Origin: Phycisphaerales bacterium
GTDB lineage: Bacteria; Planctomycetota; Phycisphaerae; Phycisphaerales; UBA5793
Assembly: GCA_020852515.1 (NCBI GenBank)
Contig: JADZAS010000004.1
Coordinates: forward strand, 1 to 64,000
Reading direction: 5' to 3'
Length of the DNA: 64,000 nt
Shown in pieces: positions 45,660-54,995 of the stretch. The stretch's first letter is position 1, and each line of letters opens with the position of its first letter. The position numbers were made by a program, and so were the translations under genes. The notes under the pieces are model-generated. The model did no database searches and was not told the origin of the DNA. It worked only from the letters and a program-made list of their open reading frames with translations.

Positions 45660-46907
45660 TCAGTTCGGATAGCGGCCGAAGACGAGGGTGACGTTGTGGC
45701 CGCCGAAGCCGAAGCTGTTGTTGAGGGCGTAGCGGATGGTGCCCTTGCGCTCGTGGTTGGGCACGAAGTCGAGATCGAAATCGGGGTGGTCGAGGTTGGC
45801 CGTGGGCGGGATGACCTGCTCGGCGATGGTGCGGACGACGGCCATACTCTCGATGCCGCCCGAGGCGCCCAGGGTGTGTCCGGTGACGCCCTTGGTGGAA
45901 CTGATGGCGAGCTTTTTCGCGTGCTCGCCGAACACGCTCTTGATGGCCATGACCTCGGCGGCGTCGCCCAGTGGCGTGGAGGTGCCGTGCGCGTTGATGT
46001 AATCGATCTGCTCGGGCTTGAGGCCGGCGTCTTTGAGGGCGAGCACCATGCAGCGGGCGGCGCCGATGCCTTCGGGATCGGGCGCGGTGATGTGGCCGGC
46101 GTCGCCGGATGAGCCGAAGCCGAGCAGTTCGCAGTAGATCCGGGCGCCGCGTTTTTTGGCGTGCTCGAGTTCTTCGATGACGAGAATCCCGGCGCCCTCT
46201 GCGAGGACGAAGCCGTCGCGATCATGATCGAAGGGGCGCGACGCGTGGTTGGGATCGTCGTTGCGGGTGGAGAGCGCCCGCATGACCATGAAGCCGGCCA
46301 TGCACAGCGGCGTCATTGCGGCCTCGGCGCCGCCGGTGACCATGACGTCGGCATCGCCGTCCTGGATGAGTTGAAAAGCATCGCCGATGGCGTTGGCGGC
46401 CGAGGCGCAGGCCGTGGCGGGCGCGCTGTTGGGCCCCTTGAGGCCGTAGCGGATGGAGACGTTGCCCGAACAGGCGTTGACCATGAGGCGAGGCACGAGA
46501 AAGGGCGTGACGCGATCAGGCCCCTTGACGTGCATCTTCTCGATGTATTCTTCGATGGTGTTGACGCCGCCGACGCCCGAGCCGATGACCACGCCGCAGC
46601 GGAACGGATCCTCTTTGGAGAAGTCGATGCCGCAGTCCTGCACGGCTTCGACGGCGGCGTAGAGGCCGAGCATGGTGAATCGGTCGAGGCGTTTGAGTTC
46701 GCCGCGTTCGAGGCGGTCGGTGCCATCCCAGTCGACGACTTCGCCGCCGAACTTGACGGCCCAGCGCTCGCCCTGGAATCGTTCGATGGGGCGCATGGCG
46801 GGCCGGGCCTGGCGCATGGCTTGCCAGATGTCCAGACTGTTGTGCCCGACGTTACAGATCGCCCCCAGTCCGGTGACGACGACACGACGTGAGGGTTGAG
46901 TGCTCAT
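45660..46907 (-). CDS. fabF: 3-oxoacyl-ACP synthase II
   Basis: 415 aa from the ATG at 46907. The catalytic Cys lies in TACASAANAIGDAFQ (about residue 165); the two His are in NAHGTSTPLGD (about 305) and GVTGHTLGASGG (about 340). The N-terminus VVVTGLGAICNVGHNSLD is typical. It elongates acyl-ACP in fatty-acid synthesis. It is the last gene of the fab cluster and is separated from acpP by 117 nt that contain a complex hairpin. Confidence 0.96.
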   Translation of the reverse strand: MSTQPSRRVVVTGLGAICNVGHNSLDIWQAMRQARPAMRPIERFQGERWAVKFGGEVVDWDGTDRLERGELKRLDRFTMLGLYAAVEAVQDCGIDFSKEDPFRCGVVIGSGVGGVNTIEEYIEKMHVKGPDRVTPFLVPRLMVNACSGNVSIRYGLKGPNSAPATACASAANAIGDAFQLIQDGDADVMVTGGAEAAMTPLCMAGFMVMRALSTRNDDPNHASRPFDHDRDGFVLAEGAGILVIEELEHAKKRGARIYCELLGFGSSGDAGHITAPDPEGIGAARCMVLALKDAGLKPEQIDYINAHGTSTPLGDAAEVMAIKSVFGEHAKKLAISSTKGVTGHTLGASGGIESMAVVRTIAEQVIPPTANLDHPDFDLDFVPNHERKGTIRYALNNSFGFGGHNVTLVFGRYPN

Positions 46908-46974
46908 GGAACGGATATGGGAGGGCGCGTGGACTGCATGGGCGGAGAATCGAACCTGCGGCCGGCATGACGCG

Positions 46975-47010
46975 GCTGCGGGGCGACCCCGCAGCACCGG
47001 CGCTGCGGGG
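46975..47010 (-). promoter_or_regulatory. Competing hairpins between acpP and fabF
   Basis: In the transcript order: CCCCGCAGC, six bases, GCTGCGGGG, three bases, CCCCGCAGC. The central 9-mer can pair perfectly with either flanking copy, giving two mutually exclusive hairpins with loops of 6 or 3 nt. This layout suits an attenuator, a differential-stability signal or a processing site that sets acpP higher than fabF. Confidence 0.5.
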
Positions 47011-47024
47011 GATTGTACGGAGGC

Positions 47025-47276
47025 TCACTCGCCGCCGGACGTCGCTTTCATGATGAATTCGACGGCCTGTCCAACGGTCTGGATTTTCTCCGCTTCCTCA
47101 TCGGGAATCGAAGTTTCGAACTCGTCTTCGAGTTCCATGACCAGTTCGACGGTGTCGAGGCTGTCGGCGTTGAGATCGTTGACGAAACTGGTGTTGCGGG
47201 TGATCTGCGCCTTGTCGACGCCCATCTGCTCGGCGACGATGCTGATCACCTTGGCTTCGATTTCGGATTCTTGCAC
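47025..47276 (-). CDS. acpP: Acyl carrier protein
   Basis: 83 aa from a GTG 9 nt after GAGGAG. The phosphopantetheine serine lies in [20 protein letters not shown]. The overall acidity and four-helix pattern are typical. It carries growing acyl chains for FabF, FabG and FabD and supplies acyl-ACP to PlsX. It lies between fabG and fabF, as in many bacteria. Confidence 0.96.
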   Translation of the reverse strand: MQESEIEAKVISIVAEQMGVDKAQITRNTSFVNDLNADSLDTVELVMELEDEFETSIPDEEAEKIQTVGQAVEFIMKATSGGE

Positions 47277-47445
47277 GTTCGAATCTCCTCAGGGGGTTTG
47301 GTACGTTCGTTTCCACTCATCTGACGAAGCGTCGCGCCCGCAGCGAGGGGCAGAAATATAGCCGTCCGCACCGCAGCCTACAAGCCCCGACGCCTCGTGA
47401 AAGCACGATTGGCAGAGCCGGGCACGCAGGTCTTGAACTCCGCGG

Positions 47446-48192
47446 TCACATCCCCATTCCACCCGCCACGGCGAGCACTTCTCCGGTGACAAACCCGGCG
47501 TCTTCGGCGGTGAAATAGGCTACCGCCGCGGCGATTTCGTGCGCCTGGCCGAAGCGCCGCATAGGGGTGATGTTTCGGGCTTCTTCCTTGACCAGATCGG
47601 GCAGGTCGGCGGTCATGTCCGTTTCAATGAACCCGGGCGCCACCACGTTGGCGGTGATGCCCTTGGTCGCAAACTCCTTGGCGATGGCCTTGGTCATGCC
47701 GATGAGCCCCGACTTGGCAGCGCAGTAGTTCACCTGGCTCGCCCGGCCGACGCGGCCTGAGATGGAACTGATGTTGACCATGCGGCCCCAGCGGTTGCTC
47801 ATCATCGGACGCGCCGCGGCCCGGCAGGCCACGAAGGCCGACTTGAGATTGACGCGAATGACCTCGTCAAAATCTTCATCGCTCATGCGCAGCAGCAGGC
47901 CGTCGCGGGTGATGCCGGCGTTGTTGACGAGAATGTCGAGCCGACCCAGGGAACGAGCGGTGTCGCTCACGGCGTCGGCCAGGGCTTTTGAGTCGCCCAC
48001 GTCGCAGCAGACGGCGGTCGCTGAGCCGCCGGAGGATTCGATCGATGTCTTCAGATCGTTCAGCGGGCCGGCCGTGCGGCTGACGAGCACCACGTGCCGG
48101 CCCTCGCAGGCCAGACGCTCCGCCACGGCACGACCGATGCCCCGGCTGGCGCCGGTCACGAAAGCCACGCGCTTCTCGTCGCTCATTGCCAT
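47446..48192 (-). CDS. fabG: 3-oxoacyl-ACP reductase
   Basis: 248 aa. SDR fold with FVTGASRGIGRAVAERL at about 10-26, NNAGITRDGLLLRM near 90, and catalytic Ser-Tyr-Lys in SSISGRVGRASQVNYCAAKS. It ends in GEVLAVAGGMGM. It uses NADPH to reduce 3-oxoacyl-ACP. Two ATGs (48192 and 48186) are possible starts. It is 169 nt upstream of acpP. Confidence 0.95.
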   Translation of the reverse strand: MAMSDEKRVAFVTGASRGIGRAVAERLACEGRHVVLVSRTAGPLNDLKTSIESSGGSATAVCCDVGDSKALADAVSDTARSLGRLDILVNNAGITRDGLLLRMSDEDFDEVIRVNLKSAFVACRAAARPMMSNRWGRMVNISSISGRVGRASQVNYCAAKSGLIGMTKAIAKEFATKGITANVVAPGFIETDMTADLPDLVKEEARNITPMRRFGQAHEIAAAVAYFTAEDAGFVTGEVLAVAGGMGM

Positions 48193-48224
48193 CCCAACCC
48201 CGAGACTTGTTGTCTGAACCGACG

Positions 48225-48938
48225 TTACGGCGAACCCGGACTCTTGCCCGGCGGCGGACTGCCCGGATCGGTCGGCTCCGGAACGCGCCGGCGTGGATCG
48301 CGGTTGCGGTCACGGTCGTCGGGCGGCTGTTCGCCGTTCTGACCCTGCTCGCCACCCTGTGCGGCCTTGAGTGCTGCCTCGGCCGCCTTGATCGCCTGTG
48401 TGCTCACGGGAACGACAGCGAAGGGGGCGAAGGTGTAGGTGTCGCCGCGCTGCGTGACGAGCCACTCCTGCTGCACGCGTCCCTTCTGGGGCATGACAAC
48501 GCTGAATGAGACGACGTTGCCCGCTCCCATCGGAACGGATGTGCGATCAATGAGATCAACCTCGACGATCTTGGAAGTTTCGCGCTCCCACACACCGCTG
48601 TCCACGAGATCATCGAGGACCTTTTTCCCGGTGGAGTCCATCTTCGTGCGCAGCGATTGAGCATCGCCTGCGGCGAAGTCGCTCATGAACTGAAGGATCG
48701 CCTTGACCTCCTCCTCGCTGCACTCCATCGGCTTGGCGTTCTGGAGGCTGACCTTCGGGTCGAGCGTGAGATACTCGGCGACGGCGTTCGGGTCGACCGT
48801 CGTCGGGCCGCGCGGCGGTGGCGGAGGCGGCGGCGGAGGCGGCTCTTCTTTCTTGCAGCCCGTCACGAATGCAGCCATCGGCAGCGCGACGGCGCAAAGT
48901 GCGAGCAGCGACAGCGATTTACGAACCAGGCTGGTCAT
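48225..48938 (-). CDS. Proline-tract lipoprotein inside the fab operon
   Basis: 237 aa. A signal peptide and lipobox (AAFVTGC) are followed by KKEE and ten consecutive prolines. The body (about 55-190; NAVAEYLTLDPKVSLQ, LQFMSDFAAGDAQSLRTKMD) looks like a small periplasmic mixed alpha/beta domain. The terminus is a disordered Gln/Arg/Pro-rich tail ending PPPGKSPGSP. It overlaps fabD by 20 nt and precedes fabG by 32 nt. I do not recognise the family. The proline run should make translation depend on EF-P. Confidence 0.82.
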   Translation of the reverse strand: MTSLVRKSLSLLALCAVALPMAAFVTGCKKEEPPPPPPPPPPRGPTTVDPNAVAEYLTLDPKVSLQNAKPMECSEEEVKAILQFMSDFAAGDAQSLRTKMDSTGKKVLDDLVDSGVWERETSKIVEVDLIDRTSVPMGAGNVVSFSVVMPQKGRVQQEWLVTQRGDTYTFAPFAVVPVSTQAIKAAEAALKAAQGGEQGQNGEQPPDDRDRNRDPRRRVPEPTDPGSPPPGKSPGSP

Positions 48939-49845
48939 GGTTCACCACCTTCACTTCGCGGTTGATTCGCCTCATCAGCCCCGTCAGCACCTTGCCCGGA
49001 GCCAGTTCATGATAGCGACCCGAGACGTGGTTCCCAAGCCACTGGCAGGACTGGCTCCAGCGCACCGGCGAGGTGATCTGCTCCACGAGGCGGCGGCGGA
49101 TGGAATCGGCGTCGCTGCCGTGCGGCTGAGCGGTCACGTTGGATACGACGGTGAATCCCGGGGCGTCAAACGGCACCGCCGCCAGAGCCTCTGCCATGCG
49201 CCCGGCCGCCGGCGCCATGAGGGCCGAATGGAACGCGCCGGCGACGGCCAGCGGCGTGGCGCGAAGCCCCATCTCACCGGCAGCGTCGAGCGCATCTTTA
49301 CAGGCGTCGGCATCACCCGAAAGCACGATCTGTCCCGGCGCGTTGAAATTGGCGGGCACGAGCACGCGGCCGCGCGCCACCCGCTCGCACAACTCGTGCG
49401 CCTGGGCGTCGTCGGCGCCGATGAGAGCGACCATCGAGCCGCTGCTCGCTTCTGCGGCATCCTGCATGAACCGGCCGCGCTGCGCCACGAGGCGCAGGCC
49501 ATCTTCGAACGAGAAGACGCCCGCGAGGTGCAGCGCGGTGTATTCGCCGAGACTCAATCCCGCGCAGGCCGCGATGCCGGACGCATCAAGTTCGGCGCCG
49601 GCCGCGCGAAAGCAGGCGACGGATGTGACGTAGATGGCCGGCTGGCTGACGTCAGTCTGATTGAGCCGCTCGACCGGACCTTCAAAGCAGATCCTTGAGA
49701 GCGGCGCGCCCAGCGAGTCGCCGAGGATGCGGTCCGCTTGTGCGAAGGTTTCGCGGGCGCCGTCCGACGCCTCGACCCAGGCGCGGCCCATGCCCACGAC
49801 CTGCGCGCCCTGACCGGGACAGAGAATGATGGTGTTTTCCGCCAT
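48919..49845 (-). CDS. fabD: Malonyl-CoA:ACP transacylase
   Basis: 308 aa, ATG after AGGTGA. N-terminus LCPGQGAQVVGMGRAW; nucleophile Ser in AGLSLGEYTALHLAGVF (about 92-108); the catalytic His is in GAFHSALMAPAAGRM (about residue 200). It loads malonyl groups onto ACP. It sits between fabH and the inserted lipoprotein, 57 nt after fabH. Confidence 0.95.
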   Translation of the reverse strand: MAENTIILCPGQGAQVVGMGRAWVEASDGARETFAQADRILGDSLGAPLSRICFEGPVERLNQTDVSQPAIYVTSVACFRAAGAELDASGIAACAGLSLGEYTALHLAGVFSFEDGLRLVAQRGRFMQDAAEASSGSMVALIGADDAQAHELCERVARGRVLVPANFNAPGQIVLSGDADACKDALDAAGEMGLRATPLAVAGAFHSALMAPAAGRMAEALAAVPFDAPGFTVVSNVTAQPHGSDADSIRRRLVEQITSPVRWSQSCQWLGNHVSGRYHELAPGKVLTGLMRRINREVKVVNHDQPGS

Positions 49846-49902
49846 GTGATCCGTCTCACCTTTGTGTCTTCGGGAATCGCGCCGAGGAGAACCGTGGAGC
49901 GG

Positions 49903-50904
49903 CTAGAGGCGCCAGATGCTCGTGCCCCAGGTCATCCCGCCGCCCATCGCCACAAACGCGACGACGTCGCCGGCGCGCACGCGGCCGGCGTCGCGCAGTT
50001 CGTGCAGGCAGATGGGCACGCTGCCGGCGCTCGTATTGCCGTATCGATCGATGTTGACGTAGAAGCGGTCTTCCGGCATCGCGAGTCGTTTGCGCGTGGC
50101 TTCGATGATGCGGGCGTTGGACTGGTGGGCGATGATCATCGCCACCTCGTCCATCGCCACACCCGACTTCTTCAGTGCTTCCTCGAGCGCTTCAGGGAAT
50201 TTCGTAACCGCGAACTTGAAGACCTCTCGGCCCTTCATCTGGAGGTACTCGAGTTTGGTTTCGTTCCAGTCCACGTCCGGCGGGACGTGCTCCTCGCGCG
50301 TGGGAATGTAGAGGTAGTCCCAGAGCGTGCCATCGGAGTACATCGATTGGAAGAGGCAGCCGCGCGAAGTATCGTCGGTGCGCCGCAGGATCGCGGCGCC
50401 GGCGCCATCGCCCGAGAGGACGCTGACTTTGCGATTGGTGTAGTCGGCGACGCGCGTGAGCGAGTCGGCGCCGATGAGAGCGATGGTGCGGTAGCCTCCC
50501 TGGCGGATGAGCGAGTCGCTGACGTTCAGGCCGTAGACGAATCCGCTGCAGGCGGCGGTGAGATCGAACGAGCCGGCGGGGACGGCGCCGATGCGGCCCG
50601 CGACGCGGCTGGCGGTGCTCGGGCAGGTCATGTCCGGCGTGCAGGTGGCGACGATGAGCAGGTCGAGGTCCTTGGCGGCCACGCCGGCGCGGCCCAGCGC
50701 CTGGCGCACGGCGGCTTCACACAGCGAGGTGACGTCTTCGCCGAGTTTCGGATCGCTGCGGTATCGCGTCTTGACGCCGGTGCGCTGGACGATCCACTCG
50801 TCGCTCGTGTCCATCATTTTCTCGAGATCGGCGTTGGTTAACGCCGTGCTCGGAACCGCCATGCCGGTGCTGAGAATCTCGACCCCGCACTGACCTGCGC
50901 TCAC
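49903..50904 (-). CDS. fabH: 3-oxoacyl-ACP synthase III
   Basis: 333 aa, overlapping plsX by ATGA. Catalytic Cys in DLTAACSGFVYGLNV (about 117), His in IIAHQSNARIIEATRK (about 255), Asn in RYGNTSAGSVPI (about 285). It starts chains by condensing an acyl-CoA primer with malonyl-ACP. The usual position between plsX and fabD supports the call. Confidence 0.96.
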   Translation of the reverse strand: MSAGQCGVEILSTGMAVPSTALTNADLEKMMDTSDEWIVQRTGVKTRYRSDPKLGEDVTSLCEAAVRQALGRAGVAAKDLDLLIVATCTPDMTCPSTASRVAGRIGAVPAGSFDLTAACSGFVYGLNVSDSLIRQGGYRTIALIGADSLTRVADYTNRKVSVLSGDGAGAAILRRTDDTSRGCLFQSMYSDGTLWDYLYIPTREEHVPPDVDWNETKLEYLQMKGREVFKFAVTKFPEALEEALKKSGVAMDEVAMIIAHQSNARIIEATRKRLAMPEDRFYVNIDRYGNTSAGSVPICLHELRDAGRVRAGDVVAFVAMGGGMTWGTSIWRL

Positions 50905-51923
50905 CCCACACCCACCTTAGTGTCGGCTTCGGCGATGCGCTTGACCAGCGCCTGGTTCACGCCCTGACTGACCATGTTGCGGCTCTTGAGTATCGCGTTA
51001 GTGATCGTGCGCGCTTCGGATGAGCCGTGGCAGATGATGCAGATGCCGTTGACGCCCAGCAGCGGCGCGCCGCCGTGCTCGTGGTAGTCGTGCAGCGCGT
51101 AAATGCGCTTCTGTACCGGCTTGAACCGTTCCACCAGGTTGGGATCGATCGCAGCAATTTCCCGCGCGATCGTGCGGAACAGGCCGGAAGCGAGACCCTC
51201 TGCAAGTTTGATCACGACGTTGCCCACGAAACCGTCCGTAACGACGACGTCGGCGGCGTGATCAAACAGCGACCGCCCTTCGACGTAGCCGACATAATTG
51301 AGATCGGGCGTGGCGCGAAGCAGGTCGCGCGTGGCCTTGATGATTCCCGTGCCCTTGCCCTCTTCGCCGCCGATGTTCATCATGGCGACGCGCGGGCTGG
51401 CGATGCCGAGCACCTCGCGGGCGTAGACCTCGCCCATGAGGCCGTACTGGGCCAGGTGCGATGCCCGGGGATCGGGATTGGCGCCGACGTCGCAGAGCAC
51501 GACCGGCCCGCCGAACGTGGGGAGGATGACCGCGATGCCCGGCCGGTGCACGCCTGGCAGGCGGCGAAGCGACATCTGGGCCGCGGTGACGCAGGCGCCG
51601 GTGTTGCCTGCGGAGATGATGACATCGGCGCTGTCTTCGGCCCGGCGATGGGCCAGTTCGGACATGACGACGATCGAACTTCGAGGCTTGGAGCGGACCG
51701 CTTCGACGGGCTGCTCATCCATGCCGATCTCATCGGGCGCATCGACAACCCGCAAGCGCGGATCAGTGATGGCCGCGGCCGCAATGGCCTGACGGATGAC
51801 GGCCTCCTTGCCGACGAGCAGGAGTTCATCACCGGGATCGAGTGATTTGAGGGCCGCGAACGCGCCGTCGAGGATGGCGCCTGGCGCGTGATCGCCGCCC
51901 ATCACGTCGATGGCGATCCGCAT
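50901..51923 (-). CDS. plsX: Phosphate acyltransferase
   Basis: 340 aa. Typical N-terminus MRIAIDVMGGDHAPGAILDG, the IISAGNTGACVTAAQMSL motif near 105, NIGGEEGKGTGIIKATRDLL near 188 and VTDGFVGNVVIKLAEGL near 228. It makes acyl-phosphate from acyl-ACP for PlsY and so links fatty-acid and phospholipid synthesis. It starts 3 nt after rpmF. Confidence 0.96.
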   Translation of the reverse strand: MRIAIDVMGGDHAPGAILDGAFAALKSLDPGDELLLVGKEAVIRQAIAAAAITDPRLRVVDAPDEIGMDEQPVEAVRSKPRSSIVVMSELAHRRAEDSADVIISAGNTGACVTAAQMSLRRLPGVHRPGIAVILPTFGGPVVLCDVGANPDPRASHLAQYGLMGEVYAREVLGIASPRVAMMNIGGEEGKGTGIIKATRDLLRATPDLNYVGYVEGRSLFDHAADVVVTDGFVGNVVIKLAEGLASGLFRTIAREIAAIDPNLVERFKPVQKRIYALHDYHEHGGAPLLGVNGICIICHGSSEARTITNAILKSRNMVSQGVNQALVKRIAEADTKVGVG

Positions 51924-51926
51924 GGT

Positions 51927-52115
51927 TTAGTCTTCCTCGGAAGTCTCAGTCTTCAACTGGAGACCGGGCCGAACGTACCCGCAGTTGGCGCAGGCGCAGT
52001 GCGGCAGTTTGTTCTCGCCGCAGTTGGGGCACAGCGTCGTGTGTTCGCCGCGCAGAGCGTGGTGGGCACGACGCCGGCGCTTGCGACCGGGTGAAGTTCG
52101 ATGTGTGGGATGCAT
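51927..52115 (-). CDS. rpmF: 50S ribosomal protein L32
   Basis: 62 aa. N-terminal basic segment HPTHRTSPGRKRRRRAHHAL, then a zinc ribbon CPNCGENKLPHCACANCGYV (four cysteines kept), with an acidic tail. rpmF-plsX-fab is a standard order and co-ordinates ribosome and lipid production. It is the first gene of the operon. A candidate promoter lies at 52235-52263. Confidence 0.93.
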   Translation of the reverse strand: MHPTHRTSPGRKRRRRAHHALRGEHTTLCPNCGENKLPHCACANCGYVRPGLQLKTETSEED

Positions 52116-52234
52116 GACCGAAGGCCTCGCAAAGATCGGGTCAATGATAGCGCGGGGTTGTGCCGAATCCGGCCCGCGGACGGGCGCGGCCAACCAGCCG
52201 GCGGCCGCGTGAAAACGGCAAAAACACGTCCTCA

Positions 52235-52263
52235 AAGGTAGTTCGGATCGGTGATTCAGTCAA
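52235..52263 (-). promoter_or_regulatory. Candidate sigma-70-type promoter for rpmF-fab operon
   Basis: TTGACT, 17 nt, TACCTT on the minus strand, about 120 nt upstream of rpmF. The -35 fits well (5 of 6); the -10 is weak (3 of 6). No other good pair is in the gap. Confidence 0.4.
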
Positions 52264-52283
52264 GGCGCGTGTTCGATGCCCAC

Positions 52284-52311
52284 TTGACCCGCCGCCGCGA
52301 ATCGGTACGCT
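52284..52311 (+). promoter_or_regulatory. Candidate promoter for tRNA-Lys
   Basis: TTGACC, 16 nt, TACGCT on the plus strand, 34 nt before the tRNA 5' end. It may also serve the downstream Ebo-type operon by read-through, since no other promoter is evident in the 152 nt after the tRNA. Confidence 0.42.
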
Positions 52312-52345
52312 TGAGTTCAGTCGGCCCGGCTTGCCCTGGCCCCCT

Positions 52346-52418
<73 letters not shown>

Positions 52419-52570
52419 TTGCCCTGCGCCCGATTCGGCGGCCCAGCCGGCCGGCGACGCGAGGCGAAACACCGCTTCGCGTGCAAGGGCCGGGAGCGCC
52501 GGCGACATTCACACCGGGGGCTGCCTTCGAACTCACCTGCGGGGCGCACAGGGCCGGGGCCTATCGTTCA

Positions 52571-53830
52571 ATGATCGTACCAAACTCCCGTATCACCTCG
52601 CCGCAAGAGGGCTTTTCGACATTGTCCGATCACCCGGACCACGCGCTGCCCGCTGCTTTCGATCGCCAGGACTGCGGCGTCGATGCGCACTTCTCGACCG
52701 ACTGGTGCTTCCGGCTGCGCTTTACGTTCGATGCCCTCTCGCCCGCCAACTCCCTGCTGGCTGACGCTTTCGATATCGACTCCGCCCTGCGCCGCGCGCG
52801 GGTGCTCGCGTTTGTCGATCAGGGCCTGGCGGACGTCTCGCCCTCTGTTGTCGATCGCATCGCGGCCTACGCCGAGGCCCACTCGGATCGTCTCGAACTC
52901 GTCGGGCGGCCGGTGCTGATCCCCGGCGGCGAGCGCGCCAAGAACGACCGCGCCATCTTCGATCGCGCGGTGGCGGCGATCCATGACGCCGGACTTTGCC
53001 GCCGTTCGTATGTGCTGGTCATCGGCGGCGGCGCGGTGCTCGACGTGGTGGGCTTTGCCGCGGCGGTGGCGCATCGCGGCGTACGACTCGTGCGAATGCC
53101 CAGCACCGTGCTTGCACAGGATGACTCGGGCGTTGGCGTCAAGAACGGCGTCAACGCGTTCGGCAAGAAGAACTTCCTTGGCACGTTTGCGCCGCCGTGG
53201 GCGGTCATTAACGACTTCAGCCTGCTCGCGACGCTGAGCGACCGCGACTGGTGCGCGGGGTTCAGCGAGTGCGTGAAAGTGGCGCTCGTGAAGGACGCGG
53301 GCTTTTTTGAGGAGTTGAGTGATGCGGCTCCACGGCTGGCCGCACGCGATGGCGATGCCGCGGCAGGCGTCATCCGGCGCTCGGCCGAACTGCACATGGC
53401 GCACATCGCCACCGGCGGCGATCCGTTCGAACTCACCGCGGCCCGGCCGCTCGATTTCGGCCACTGGGCCGCGCACAAGCTCGAGCAGATGACCGATTTC
53501 GAAATGCGCCACGGCGAAGCGGTGAGCATCGGTCTCGCACTCGATTCGACGTACTCCATGCTGCAGGGCTGGCTGAGCGAAGCGGACCTGCGCCGCATCG
53601 TGAGCGTACTTCAAACTCTCGGACTGCCGACCTTTCATCCTCATCTTCGGCGCACGGATGAGCTGCTCGCCGGGCTTGAAGAGTTCCGCGAGCACCTCGG
53701 CGGGCGGCTCACGCTTGCCATGCTGCGCGGCATCGGCGGCGCCTTTGACGTGCACGCGATGGACCGGGCCGTCCTGGCCGAGGCCATCGAGCGCCTCGCG
53801 GGCGAAGCAGGCGAAGCGCAGCGCTCGTAG
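52571..53830 (+). CDS. eboD: EboD: AroB-like sugar-phosphate cyclase of the Ebo-type cluster
   Basis: 419 aa from the ATG at 52571 (weak ribosome site; TTG at 52622 is an alternative). A dehydroquinate-synthase fold: VLVIGGGAVLDVVGFAAAVA (NAD loop), MPSTVLAQDDSGVGVKNGVN, FGKKNFLGTFAPP; metal ligands Glu in GFSECVKVAL and His in DFGHWAAHKLE. The insert DDSGVGVKNGVN departs from true AroB (VDSSVGGK) and matches EboD-type relatives of 2-epi-5-epi-valiolone synthase. Probable cyclisation of a sugar phosphate; product unknown. First gene of a six-gene operon, 152 nt after tRNA-Lys. Confidence 0.86.
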   Translation: MIVPNSRITSPQEGFSTLSDHPDHALPAAFDRQDCGVDAHFSTDWCFRLRFTFDALSPANSLLADAFDIDSALRRARVLAFVDQGLADVSPSVVDRIAAYAEAHSDRLELVGRPVLIPGGERAKNDRAIFDRAVAAIHDAGLCRRSYVLVIGGGAVLDVVGFAAAVAHRGVRLVRMPSTVLAQDDSGVGVKNGVNAFGKKNFLGTFAPPWAVINDFSLLATLSDRDWCAGFSECVKVALVKDAGFFEELSDAAPRLAARDGDAAAGVIRRSAELHMAHIATGGDPFELTAARPLDFGHWAAHKLEQMTDFEMRHGEAVSIGLALDSTYSMLQGWLSEADLRRIVSVLQTLGLPTFHPHLRRTDELLAGLEEFREHLGGRLTLAMLRGIGGAFDVHAMDRAVLAEAIERLAGEAGEAQRS

Positions 53831-53871
53831 AGTACATCTGGAACGCATCTCCCGAGACGAAGGAGGATCGC

Positions 53872-54189
53872 ATGGCCACGGCAACGCCATCCTGCCCGGC
53901 GACGCGCTCGAAGGTGATCGAGCTTTATTTCATGGAACACCGCGCCAAGGTGCTCGACCTCGCGGCATTTCTCGATCGGCTTGACCGGGCATCCGACGAT
54001 CTGGGGCATGAGGACTTTCGAGTCGCGGCACTCAAGGAAGCCATGCGCATCGTGCTCGACGGCAAGGGCGAACGGGCGAAGCGCGTGCTCGACCACTTCA
54101 GCGATCCGACCGACCAGCCGCTCGAGTCGGCTGCGGGAATGAAAGGCGCCTTTGGCGTCTATCCCGGCGTGAAGCGAGGCGCGCGATGA
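53872..54189 (+). CDS. Small helical protein at the EboA position
   Basis: 105 aa from the ATG at 53872 with GAAGGAGG upstream. Almost wholly helical and charged: [40 protein letters not shown]. It ends in a flexible Gly-rich stretch ([11 protein letters not shown]). It lies between EboD and EboB (4-nt overlap with EboB), where other clusters often have EboA, but it is shorter than the EboA proteins I know and the match is not certain. No membrane span or signal peptide. Confidence 0.75.
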   Translation: MATATPSCPATRSKVIELYFMEHRAKVLDLAAFLDRLDRASDDLGHEDFRVAALKEAMRIVLDGKGERAKRVLDHFSDPTDQPLESAAGMKGAFGVYPGVKRGAR

Positions 54190-54995
54190 CCTACATCGAC
54201 CCGCACATTCACATGGTCTCGCGCACGACCGACGACTACCAGCGCATGGCGCAGGCGGGGTGCCTGGCCATCACGGAGCCGGCCTTCTGGGCGGGGTTCG
54301 ACCGGTCGAGCCCGAGGGGTTTCTACGACTACTTCCGGCAGCTCACCGAATCTGAGCCGAGCCGGGCGGCGCAGTTCGGCATCCGCCACTTCACCTGGCT
54401 GTGCATCAATCCGAAGGAGGCCGAGGACCCGGGCTTAGCGCGCGAAGTGATGTCGCTCATTCCCGATTTTCTCGATCGGCCCAACGTGCTGGGCATCGGA
54501 GAGATCGGTCTGAACAAGAACAGCCGCAACGAACTTGAGATCTTCGAAGCGCACGTCGAACTAGCGGCGCAGCGGAACCAGCTCATTCTCGTGCACACGC
54601 CTCATCTCGAAGACAAGCGCAAGGGAACGCGGCTGATCATGGATGCCATCCGGCGCAACAGCCGGATCGACCCCGGTCGCGTGCTCATCGACCACGTGGA
54701 AGAGCACACGGTGCAGATGGTGCTCGACGCCGGCTTCTGGGCGGGAATGACGCTGTATCCCGACACGAAGTGCACGCCGCAGCGCGCGGCGGACATTTTC
54801 GAGATGTACGGCACGGAGCGGATCTGGATCAATTCGGCAGGCGACTGGGGGATCAGCGACCCGCTGGCGGTGCCCAAGTGCCAGGTGGAGTTGCGCCGGC
54901 GCGGTCATACGGAAGACCTGGTTCGGCGCGTATCGCTGCAGAATCCTCAGACGTTTCTGAGTCAATCGCCGAAATTCAAGGTCAATGAGCGCTGA
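54186..54995 (+). CDS. eboB: EboB: TatD-like metal-dependent hydrolase
   Basis: 269 aa. The metal-binding N-terminus is [16 protein letters not shown], with [36 protein letters not shown] and the second-sphere His in [24 protein letters not shown] supplies the late Asp. TatD proteins are TIM-barrel hydrolases. In Ebo clusters the substrate is unknown. It overlaps EboE by 11 nt, showing translational coupling. Confidence 0.88.
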   Translation: MTYIDPHIHMVSRTTDDYQRMAQAGCLAITEPAFWAGFDRSSPRGFYDYFRQLTESEPSRAAQFGIRHFTWLCINPKEAEDPGLAREVMSLIPDFLDRPNVLGIGEIGLNKNSRNELEIFEAHVELAAQRNQLILVHTPHLEDKRKGTRLIMDAIRRNSRIDPGRVLIDHVEEHTVQMVLDAGFWAGMTLYPDTKCTPQRAADIFEMYGTERIWINSAGDWGISDPLAVPKCQVELRRRGHTEDLVRRVSLQNPQTFLSQSPKFKVNER

